64,000 nt of DNA, from NCBI RefSeq assembly GCF_001715295.1, contig NZ_MDKB01000002.1, forward strand, positions 2,068,313 through 2,132,312, given 5' to 3'. Below are positions 27,464 through 34,489 of this stretch, in pieces. This stretch comes from Streptomyces griseus. GTDB taxonomy: Bacteria > Actinomycetota > Actinomycetes > Streptomycetales > Streptomycetaceae. The notes beneath the pieces are model-generated. The model was given only the letters and a program-made list of their open reading frames with translations. It was not told the DNA's origin and ran no database searches. Positions within the stretch are counted from its first letter, which is position 1. Each line of letters starts with the position of its first letter. Made by a program: the position numbers and the translations under genes.

Positions 27464-28273
27464 ATGACTCTCCCGACCGGCGCGCTCGACACCGCGCCTC
27501 GCATGTACACGCATGAGATCCATGCCGCCGGGCTCACCGTCGAGGTGGGCCGCCGCCATCGCGCCGTCGACGGACTCGACCTCTCGCTGGGCATCGGTAC
27601 CCATGGTCTGCTCGGGCCCAACGGCGCGGGCAAGACCACCCTGATCCGGACGCTCGCCACCGTCCTGCGGCCCACCGGGGGGGACCTCGGGCTGTTCGGC
27701 CACTCGGTCCGCGACCGCGGCCACCACCGTGAGCTGCGCCGCCGCATCGGCTATCTGCCCCAGGAGTTCGGCTACTACAAGCGGTTCACCGTCCGCGAGT
27801 TCGTCACATACATGGCGTGGCTGAAGGACATGCCCGCCCGGGACATTCCCGGCGCCGTACAGCGCGCCGTGGAACGGGTCGGACTCGCGGACCGGGCCGA
27901 GAGCCGGATGAAGGCGCTCTCCGGCGGGATGGTGCGCCGCGTGGGCATCGCCCAAGCCATCGTCAACGACCCCTCGGTGCTGCTGCTCGACGAACCGACC
28001 GTCGGCCTCGACCCGGCGCAGCGCCTCCAGTTCCGCTCCCTGCTCCAGGAACTGGGACGGGAGAGCTGCGTGCTGGTCTCCACCCATCTCGTGGAGGACG
28101 TCGCCGCCGCCTGCTCCGATGTGGTGCTCTTCGACCAAGGGCGCCTCGTGTTTCAGGGGACCTCCGAGGAACTGGCCGCCGAGGGGAGCGTCGACCAGCC
28201 GGGCGACAGTCCTCTGGAACGCGGCTACTCCGCCCTGCTGTCGGGATCCGGGCATGAAAAGAGCATGTGGTGA
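27464..28273 (+). CDS. ABC transporter ATP-binding protein
   Basis: 269 residues. Walker A is GPNGAGKTTLIR, the Q-loop is YLPQEFG, the signature is LSGGMVRRVGIAQ, Walker B is LLLDEPTVGLDPAQ, and the H-loop is STHLVEDV. This matches the exporter-type (ABC-2/bacitracin-like) ATPases. The ATG at 27464 has GGAAGG five bases upstream; the longer open frame upstream is antisigma sequence in another frame. The stop overlaps the permease start, so ATPase and permeases form one unit with the sigma pair. Confidence 0.92.
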   Translation: MTLPTGALDTAPRMYTHEIHAAGLTVEVGRRHRAVDGLDLSLGIGTHGLLGPNGAGKTTLIRTLATVLRPTGGDLGLFGHSVRDRGHHRELRRRIGYLPQEFGYYKRFTVREFVTYMAWLKDMPARDIPGAVQRAVERVGLADRAESRMKALSGGMVRRVGIAQAIVNDPSVLLLDEPTVGLDPAQRLQFRSLLQELGRESCVLVSTHLVEDVAAACSDVVLFDQGRLVFQGTSEELAAEGSVDQPGDSPLERGYSALLSGSGHEKSMW

Positions 28274-29652
28274 ACCTACGAGTCCTGCGCACCGAACTCC
28301 TGCGCTCCGCCGCCCTCTGGGCCGGTGCCATCGTCCTGACCAGTGCGCTTCTGTTCCTTTACGCCATCGACGGCAACTGGTGGCGCGGTGGCGTCCGGTG
28401 GAACACGCAATGGACCTCGCTGGCTCTGTGGACCCGGGGGCTGCTCGCCTACCTGTGGCCCGTGGCCGCCGGGCTCGGCGCCCTGTACGGGCTGCGTGAC
28501 CACCGTTCCCGCATGCCGGAACTCCTGGCCTCCATGCCACGCCCCGCGTGGCAGCGCGCGTCCGTACCGGCGGTTGCCATGGCACTCGGCCTGACGGTCG
28601 GCTTCGGCGCTCTGCTGGTGACCGGGGGCGTGCAGGTGGCACTCGCACCTACCTCTTACACCCACTACGGCTGGCTACCGATCTCCGCCGTGGCGATGCT
28701 CGCCCTGGTGGCTGCGGCGGTGTTCGGAATGGGGGTGGCGCGTACTCTGCCCTCGCCTCTGACCCCGCCGATCGTGGCAGTGCTGTTCCTTGTCGCAACT
28801 GTCATGCTTATGCAGGAGGCGGACAGTGCTCTGCCGACCGCCCGCCTGGGCTCGCACCTGCTGTCGCAGTTCTCCCCCGCGGTCGCTGAGCCACGCCAGG
28901 CCCTGCTGACGCTGACCAGTGCTGTACACCTGGGCCAGACGATCTGGCTGCTCGGGCTTCTGGCCACAGGCTTCGCTCTCCTGGCTGCCACGCGACGCCG
29001 GGGCCGGCTGACGGCACTCCTGCCCGCGGCCACCGGAGCCGCCCTCGCCCTGGTGCTGCTGCCCGCCGACCCGAAAGACAGCTACCGTGTCGATCAGGCT
29101 GCGGCCGCCCGGGTCTGCGAAGGCCAGGTGTGTGTCACCGAACTGAGCCGTGACCGGCTCCACACCCTCGCCCCGCTCGCCACCCGCGCTCTCGGCGTCC
29201 TGAGCGCCGCCCTCGGCGACGATGCACCCAAGCACGTGTGGGAAGAGACCACGCCCCGAGCCATCGGCGATCTGCGCCGCCTCACCCCTTCCACCGTCCT
29301 CGTGAACTTCGAAGATCCGAATATGGGCGCGACGAAGGGCGATGCTCTGCTGCGCCGACTGGTCGGTGAAGGTATGGCGCCGAACTGCCAGGCCGTCAGC
29401 TCGCGCGAGTGGTCCGGCGACATGGCTCTCACCACACAGAGCGTGCTCGCAAGTTGGGCACTGGGATCGTTCAAGCCCATAGAAGGGGATGTGTACGACC
29501 GAAAGTCCTACCTCGCCACCACGGAGAGGGCGTGGAAGAAGTTCGCGGCGCTGAGTGCGCAACAGCAGCAGAAACGTGCCGTCGAAGTGCGGCGGGCCGC
29601 TCTCGACTGCGAGTTCACCTTGGCCGATCACCTCGCTGGGGGGCCGCGGTGA
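28270..29652 (+). CDS. ABC transporter permease with large extracytoplasmic domain
   Basis: 460 residues. Six membrane helices lie in the first ~255 residues, followed by a ~200-residue soluble domain with paired cysteines (CEGQVC and two later Cys) that would face outside the cell. I do not recognise that domain. Two adjacent GTG codons (28267, 28270) could start translation; 28270 gives the usual GTGA overlap with the ATPase stop. Its own stop overlaps the next GTG in the same way. Confidence 0.82.
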   Translation: MNLRVLRTELLRSAALWAGAIVLTSALLFLYAIDGNWWRGGVRWNTQWTSLALWTRGLLAYLWPVAAGLGALYGLRDHRSRMPELLASMPRPAWQRASVPAVAMALGLTVGFGALLVTGGVQVALAPTSYTHYGWLPISAVAMLALVAAAVFGMGVARTLPSPLTPPIVAVLFLVATVMLMQEADSALPTARLGSHLLSQFSPAVAEPRQALLTLTSAVHLGQTIWLLGLLATGFALLAATRRRGRLTALLPAATGAALALVLLPADPKDSYRVDQAAAARVCEGQVCVTELSRDRLHTLAPLATRALGVLSAALGDDAPKHVWEETTPRAIGDLRRLTPSTVLVNFEDPNMGATKGDALLRRLVGEGMAPNCQAVSSREWSGDMALTTQSVLASWALGSFKPIEGDVYDRKSYLATTERAWKKFAALSAQQQQKRAVEVRRAALDCEFTLADHLAGGPR

Positions 29653-30209
29653 CAGGCGGACTCCTGCTGTACGCCCGAGCCCGGCAGGCCCCTGCCGCAT
29701 TCGGAGGAGTCCTCACCTCGGCAGTACTGCTCATGCTCGCCACAGCCGGCGGCACCACCGACCCTCGATGGACCGCTCTGGCCACAGTGGCAGCAGCAGC
29801 TGCCGCCGCACCCGGCCTCGGCGGCCAGGACGCGGACCTGGACCGGACTGCCGCGATCCGCTGGGCCCCCCTCAGGGCAGTACACGTGCTGCTGATCGCC
29901 TCCCTCGCCACCCTTCCTCTCCTGGCAGCACAGGCAGTCGGCACCGGACCCACGACAGCCGCCTTCGTGGTCCGGAACGCAGCCGGGCTGACCGGACTCG
30001 CAGCCCTGGGCGCGGTCCTGTTCGGCGCACAGCATGCTTGGCTGCCTGTCGTCGCCTGGTCGGCCGCCGCCCTCTTCATCCCGTCCGACCCGGACGGGCT
30101 TGCCGGCTGGCTCCTGGCCCCGCCCGGTGCTGTGCCCGCCGGCTGGACCGCCGCCGTACTGATGGCCGTCGGCATCACCGCCTATGCGCTGGCAGGTCCT
30201 CGGAGATGA
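29649..30209 (+). CDS. Membrane protein, probable second permease subunit of the ABC system
   Basis: 186 residues with about six hydrophobic segments (for example GGVLTSAVLLMLATAGG and VLLIASLATLPLLAAQA). No catalytic motif. The GTGA overlap with the preceding permease gene and the absence of another partner make it the likely second transmembrane component. The operon ends here with a dyad spanning the stop. Confidence 0.78.
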   Translation: MTGGLLLYARARQAPAAFGGVLTSAVLLMLATAGGTTDPRWTALATVAAAAAAAPGLGGQDADLDRTAAIRWAPLRAVHVLLIASLATLPLLAAQAVGTGPTTAAFVVRNAAGLTGLAALGAVLFGAQHAWLPVVAWSAAALFIPSDPDGLAGWLLAPPGAVPAGWTAAVLMAVGITAYALAGPRR

Positions 30210-30215
30210 CCTGCC
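30191..30215 (+). terminator. Dyad overlapping the end of the ABC operon
   Basis: GGCAGGTC (30191-30198) pairs with GACCTGCC (30208-30215) around a 9-base loop that includes the end of the last gene. An 8-bp stem at the stop codon suits a terminator. Confidence 0.5.
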
Positions 30216-30506
30216 GACCTCCTGCGGCCCGGGCGAACGCCAGGTGCATTGATCACGAGCGTGGTTGACGCGGTGGCTTGATCACAGGCGAAGACCTCCG
30301 GTGTGGTGGAGCTGTCCAAGGGCTGTCCCGCACTTCCCGGCGGGCGCGCGGCGACAGCTACGGCACCTCGCCGCGTTGTCGGAACGTCCCCATACATCCG
30401 GTATGCGGACGTCCCTCCGCCGTGCGATGCCCCGCATCCGACGCCGCACGCCGATCCACCGGGAACTGCGGGACGGCCCTCAGGAACACACCACACGGAG
30501 GCCTTC
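30210..30506. other. About 300-bp region before the transposase remnant
   Basis: No gene. TTGATCAC occurs twice in direct orientation (30249-30256 and 30278-30285). The sequence reads like decayed insertion-sequence flank, but I found no clear terminal inverted repeat. Confidence 0.4.
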
Positions 30507-30878
30507 GTGTCCCGCCGTGATGCCCGGCTGACCGTTCATGGCAGGCGGCTGCTGATCCGCCGTGTTCGCGGGGGCCGTCCGGTCGCCCACGTGGCCACGG
30601 AGAGGGAGATCTCCCCGGCGACCGCCCACAAACGGATCCGCCGGTGGCACTTTGAGGGCGATCCAGGGCTGTGCGACCGCTCGAGCCGGCCGCACACGAC
30701 TCCGCGTCGCCCGGCTCCCGAGACGGAAGCGGCCGTCTGCGGTCTGCGGTCCGCGCCAGGACCGCAGGCTCGGCCGGCCAGGATCGGTCCGACTCCCGGA
30801 CTGCCGGCTTCCACCGTCCACCGAACCCTGACCCGGCACGGGAGATTCTGCCGCCACGCAACTCGACAGGCTCCCTGA
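30507..30878 (+). pseudogene. IS481-type transposase remnant (N-terminal helix-turn-helix part only)
   Basis: From the GTG at 30507 the frame encodes DARLTVHGRRLLIRRV, VAHVATEREISPATAHKRIR, DRSSRPHTTPRR and PARIGPTPGLPASTVHRTLT, the DNA-binding N-terminus of IS481-family transposases. Past about 30860 it loses frame: the usual continuation of the type RPTGEPIRRYER can be faintly seen in another frame (NSTGSLSG) before it stops near 30900. The whole DDE catalytic domain is missing, so it is inactive. Confidence 0.75.
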
Positions 30879-30912
30879 GCGGTGACGGGACATCTGTGTG
30901 ACGCTTGATGGC

Positions 30913-30936
30913 GTGCCCTGCGGGAGCGCAGGGCAC
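30913..30936. promoter_or_regulatory. Perfect 10-bp inverted repeat upstream of the fasciclin gene
   Basis: GTGCCCTGCG (30913-30922), loop GGAG, CGCAGGGCAC (30927-30936). It lies 96 bases before the fasciclin ATG and after a broken transposase, so it may be an operator, a transcript-end hairpin, or an insertion-sequence relic. Confidence 0.5.
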
Positions 30937-31031
30937 CCCTCGCGGCGCCTGCGAATGCCGGTCGGAAACGGCCCTTCGCCGACCGAGCGCCGGACCAGTC
31001 CAGGCAGAGCCCTCCACGGAGGAGACGATCC

Positions 31032-31610
31032 ATGAACATCACTCGAATCCGCCGCTCCGTCCTCGCCGCCTCGGCGGCAGTGGTCTTTCCTGTAGCGCTG
31101 GGAATCGCCGCGCCGACGGCGTCCGCCGAAAGCGGCTCGCAGCCGTTCGGTCCGGGCTGTTCGTCCGTGCCGAAAGAAGGCACCGGCGGCCTGAACGACA
31201 TGGCCAACGACCCGGTGGCCACCGCGGCCGCCAAGAACCCCGAGCTGGCGACGCTCGCCGCCGCGGTGAAGGCCGCCGGGCTGACCGACACCCTGAACCA
31301 GTCCCAGAACATCACGGTGTTCGCGCCGACCAACGCTGCGTTCGAGAAGATCCCGAAGTCGGATCTCAACGCCCTGCTGGCCAACACGGCCCAGCTGAAG
31401 AAGGTCCTCACCTACCACGTGGTGGACAAGAAGATCACGCAGAACGAGCTCGCGAAGGGCGACTTCAAGACCTTGGAGGGCAGCAGTATCACCACCTCCG
31501 GCTCGGGTGACTCCTTCACGGTGAACAACACCGCGAAGATCGTCTGTGGAGGCATCCCGACCGCGAACGCGACGGTGGAGCTCATCGACACCGTCCTGAT
31601 GCCCAAGTAG
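31032..31610 (+). CDS. Secreted fasciclin (FAS1) domain protein
   Basis: 192 residues. A Sec signal peptide ends near TASAES. One FAS1 domain follows: MANDPVATAAAKNPELATLAA, QNITVFAPTNAAFEKIP, LKKVLTYHVVDKKI, and a C-terminal NATVELIDTVLMP, the H1, H2 and YH motifs of the family. Two cysteines (Cys in GPGCSS and IVCGG) can form a disulfide, as in the mycobacterial MPT70/MPT83 proteins. Such proteins act in adhesion or matrix contact. GGAGGAG precedes the ATG by seven bases. Fasciclin genes of mycobacteria are under an ECF sigma factor; any link with the sigma factor at 26083 is untested. Confidence 0.92.
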   Translation: MNITRIRRSVLAASAAVVFPVALGIAAPTASAESGSQPFGPGCSSVPKEGTGGLNDMANDPVATAAAKNPELATLAAAVKAAGLTDTLNQSQNITVFAPTNAAFEKIPKSDLNALLANTAQLKKVLTYHVVDKKITQNELAKGDFKTLEGSSITTSGSGDSFTVNNTAKIVCGGIPTANATVELIDTVLMPK

Positions 31611-31621
31611 CGGGCGGCCAC

Positions 31622-31656
31622 GGCGGGTGGGCAGCGGTCGTCGCAGCCCACCCGCC
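31622..31656 (+). terminator. Terminator of the fasciclin gene
   Basis: GGCGGGTGGGC (31622-31632) pairs perfectly over 11 bp with GCCCACCCGCC (31646-31656), 12 bases after the stop. Confidence 0.75.
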
Positions 31657-31931
31657 ACCGGGGTCAGGGCCGTTCGGTTCTTCTCGCTGCACGCACGCCG
31701 ACCGGGGCGGAGATTCGCGTTGCACGTCGCCGCCGCCTCCGCACCGTGCGCGGGAGGGCGGCCGGGCGTGCCCGGTGCCTTGCCCGGAGAGCGCCGTGCC
31801 GGGGAGACGTGCTCCCCTCACCGTGAGGGCACCGGGACCGACCGCGTCCGAAGGCGCCGCGTCGGGGCGTCCCCTAGCATCTCGCGTGATGGCCGGGACC
31901 GACGGTCGGCATACGGAACGGCGGATCAGCG
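31657..31931. other. Intergenic region before the phosphatase gene
   Basis: No gene and no clear promoter element seen. Confidence 0.4.
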
Positions 31932-33722
31932 GTGGAGCAGCACGAGGGAAGAACAGCACGGCAGGCGGACGACGACCGGTGGTCCAGCCGGCTGCACCAG
32001 GTCTGGCGTGACGCCGACACGGCGCAGGACGTCACCGGGCTCGCCGATTCCCTCTCCGGCGTGCTGCTCGGTATGCCCGGCGTGCTGGCCGTCGTGAGCA
32101 CCCGTTGGAGCGGTGGGACGCTGCACTCACTGCGCAGCGTCACCCTGGCGGAGCCGAGACCGGAATCCCTCCCGTGCGGTGGGGACTACGGCCCGTCCGC
32201 CGCCGCCGGGGCGCCGGACGGTGGGCCCGTCGTCACGGTTCACGAGGTGTCGGAACTGGACGGCGCCCTGCCGCACGTCCGGATTCTGGTGGCAGCCGGT
32301 GCGCGGAGTGCGGCCGAGTGCGCCGTGCCGCTGGGGCAGGGCGGCTGGGCTTCGTTCTCGGTCGGCACCGCGGACCGGGAAACGGCCGACGTGACGCTGC
32401 GAACCCGGCTGAAGCAGGTGGCCGAGGTGACCATGGTGTGCGACCGGCGCATCCTCGCCCGGCGCAAGGACGAGTTGCGCCGGGTGAGCGACGCCTTCCT
32501 GGCGGAGGCGTCGTTGCAGATGGATTCGAGCCTCGACGTGGAACGGACGGTGCGGCGGGTGGCCCGGACGGCCGTACCCGCTGTCGCCGACGGGTGCGTC
32601 GTCCATCTCGGCCTTTCCGGCAGGCTGACTCCTGTCGCCTCGTCGCACATGGACGCGGCCGAGCAGCAGTGGCTCGGTGCGGTCGCGGCCCGGGACCACT
32701 GGCTCATGGAGGTGCTGCAGCGGGCCGTCGACCGTGGGGAGGGACTGGTGCTGCACGGCGAGGAGCTGGCAGGCGGGCCCTTCGGCCCGTCCTCGTCCGG
32801 GGCGGGGCATGCCGTGCGGGCGCTCAGCGTGAACCCGCTCACGGCGCGAGGACGTGCCCTGGGCACCCTGACGTTCCTCTACCGCCGGTTCGATCTGGCC
32901 GAGGAGGCGTCACGTTTCCTCGCCGACCTCGCGGACCGGGCCGCTCTCGCCATCGACACCAGCGTCCTGTACGAACAGCGGCGCCGGCACGTGGTCTCCC
33001 TCCAGCGGCATCTGCTGCCGAGAGCACTCCCGCAGATCGCGGGTCTCACCCTGAGCGCGGCCTACGAAGTGGGTGACATCGCGCTCGACGTGGGCGGTGA
33101 CTTCTACGACGCCGTCCCGGGGGCGGAGGGCGGTGTGACGCTGCTCATCGGTGACGTCTGCGGCCGCGGGGCGGAGGCTGCCGCCCTCACCGGGCTGGCA
33201 CGCCACACCTTGCGCACCCTGATCGAGGACGGCAGTACGCCGGAGCACGCGCTCGGACGGCTGAACCAGGCCTTGATGAGAGAGGGGACGTCCCGTTTCG
33301 TGACGGCTCTGGTCTCCGTGCTGGTGCCGGACGGGCAGGGATTCCAGCTGCGTTATTGGAGTGCCGGCCATGTGGCTCCTCTGCTGCGCCGCCGGAGCGG
33401 CGAGGTCGAGGAGCTCGCGGCCCACGGGGACCTGCTGGGCGTACTGGAGGACATCGAGTACGGATCGGGAGCGGCGTACCTGGCGCCGGGTGACGCGCTG
33501 GTGCTGTTCACCGACGGGGTGACCGAGGCGAGAGCGGCTGACGGGACGTTCTTCGAATCCCGCTTGGCGGACGCGGTGTCGCAGCGGGGGGAAGGGGCCG
33601 CTCCGGGGTTCGCCGAGCGGCTGGCGGCGGCCGTCGTCGCGTTCCGGGCGATGGACGCGGACGATATCGCCGTGCTCGTCGCACGAGCGGACGCGACCGC
33701 ACCGGCGGGGGCAGCCGCGTGA
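31932..33722 (+). CDS. PP2C/SpoIIE-type serine phosphatase with GAF-like sensory region
   Basis: 596 residues. Residues about 10-370 contain one or two GAF-like sensory modules, including EASLQMDSSLDVERTVRRVA and a C-terminal LADRAALAIDTSVLYEQRR linker helix. The catalytic SpoIIE/PPM domain follows, with metal aspartates in DVGGDFYD, LIGDVCGRG, LFTDGVTEA and DDIAVLVA. These enzymes dephosphorylate anti-sigma antagonists. Start GTG at 31932. The stop overlaps the start of a response regulator gene (GTGA), and a phytochrome kinase is convergent beyond it, so light or redox control of this phosphatase is a reasonable inference. Confidence 0.88.
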   Translation: MEQHEGRTARQADDDRWSSRLHQVWRDADTAQDVTGLADSLSGVLLGMPGVLAVVSTRWSGGTLHSLRSVTLAEPRPESLPCGGDYGPSAAAGAPDGGPVVTVHEVSELDGALPHVRILVAAGARSAAECAVPLGQGGWASFSVGTADRETADVTLRTRLKQVAEVTMVCDRRILARRKDELRRVSDAFLAEASLQMDSSLDVERTVRRVARTAVPAVADGCVVHLGLSGRLTPVASSHMDAAEQQWLGAVAARDHWLMEVLQRAVDRGEGLVLHGEELAGGPFGPSSSGAGHAVRALSVNPLTARGRALGTLTFLYRRFDLAEEASRFLADLADRAALAIDTSVLYEQRRRHVVSLQRHLLPRALPQIAGLTLSAAYEVGDIALDVGGDFYDAVPGAEGGVTLLIGDVCGRGAEAAALTGLARHTLRTLIEDGSTPEHALGRLNQALMREGTSRFVTALVSVLVPDGQGFQLRYWSAGHVAPLLRRRSGEVEELAAHGDLLGVLEDIEYGSGAAYLAPGDALVLFTDGVTEARAADGTFFESRLADAVSQRGEGAAPGFAERLAAAVVAFRAMDADDIAVLVARADATAPAGAAA

Positions 33723-34489
33723 GCGGGGACGGCCGCAGGGGCGGGGGCGGCCCCATGCCGGGAGACGACCGTATGCCCGGGGACGCCCCCATGCCCGGGG
33801 ACGGCCGCACGCACGGGGACGGCCGCACGCACGGGGACGGGGACGCACGCACGCACGGAAACGACCGCACGGACGGGGGCGGCCCCATGCCCGGGGATGA
33901 CCGCAGCGACGAGCGGAGCAGGGACATGGCCGCGGACGGCCGCACCGACGCGGGCAGCCACCCGGGCGGCGCGGGCGGCCGGACGGGCGGAGACGATCGC
34001 ACCGGCCGAGGCGGGCGCACCGGCGGGCCGGCCGGGGATCCCTGGATCGACCAGGACTTCGTCTGGGTGGTCGAGGACTCGCCGGAGGACGCGGAGGCGA
34101 TCCGGCGGGCACTCGGCCGCACTCATCCGGAACTGACCCTGCTGTTCACCGACCGGGGGGCCGGAGTCGCCGAGCGGCTGCTGGAAGCCACCCGGCGGCC
34201 CGGGCTCGTCCTCCTCGACCTGAAACTGCCCGGTCTCAGCGGAGCCGGGGTGCTCCGGTCCATCCGGGCCCTGCCCGAACTGAACGGCGTGACCGTGGTC
34301 GCCTTCACGTCCTCCACGGCTCCGGCGGAGGTCGACGCGACCTACGAGGCGGGCGCCGACAGTTACATCTACAAGCCGGTCAATTTCGAACTGTTCCGGA
34401 CGGTGCTGAAGGGGGCCGTCGACTACTGGCAGAGCAGGGCGAAGGGCGGGGACGAGGGCCGCCCTCCCGCTCAGTCGCCACCTTCCTGA
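33719..34489 (+). CDS. Response regulator (single receiver, Rcp1-like) with repetitive N-terminal extension
   Basis: 256 residues. The first ~105 are hydrophilic repeats of six residues (PMPGDD, RMPGDA, PMPGDG, RTHGDG and variants), encoded by 18-bp DNA repeats. The receiver domain follows: VWVVEDSPEDAEAIRRAL, the phospho-acceptor Asp167 in LVLLDLKLPGLSG, Thr/Ser in AFTSS and the Lys in YIYKPVNF. There is no output domain. Stand-alone receivers of this type are the usual partners of phytochrome kinases. GTGA overlap with the phosphatase; its 3' end overlaps the convergent kinase gene by 19 bases. A start inside the repeats cannot be excluded. Confidence 0.85.
   Translation: MSGDGRRGGGGPMPGDDRMPGDAPMPGDGRTHGDGRTHGDGDARTHGNDRTDGGGPMPGDDRSDERSRDMAADGRTDAGSHPGGAGGRTGGDDRTGRGGRTGGPAGDPWIDQDFVWVVEDSPEDAEAIRRALGRTHPELTLLFTDRGAGVAERLLEATRRPGLVLLDLKLPGLSGAGVLRSIRALPELNGVTVVAFTSSTAPAEVDATYEAGADSYIYKPVNFELFRTVLKGAVDYWQSRAKGGDEGRPPAQSPPS

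Noticed and set aside
26083..31610. SigK-RskA-fasciclin system like that of mycobacteria
   Set aside because: The anti-sigma is a ZAS type, not RskA, and an IS remnant separates the fasciclin gene; I see no matching promoter before it.
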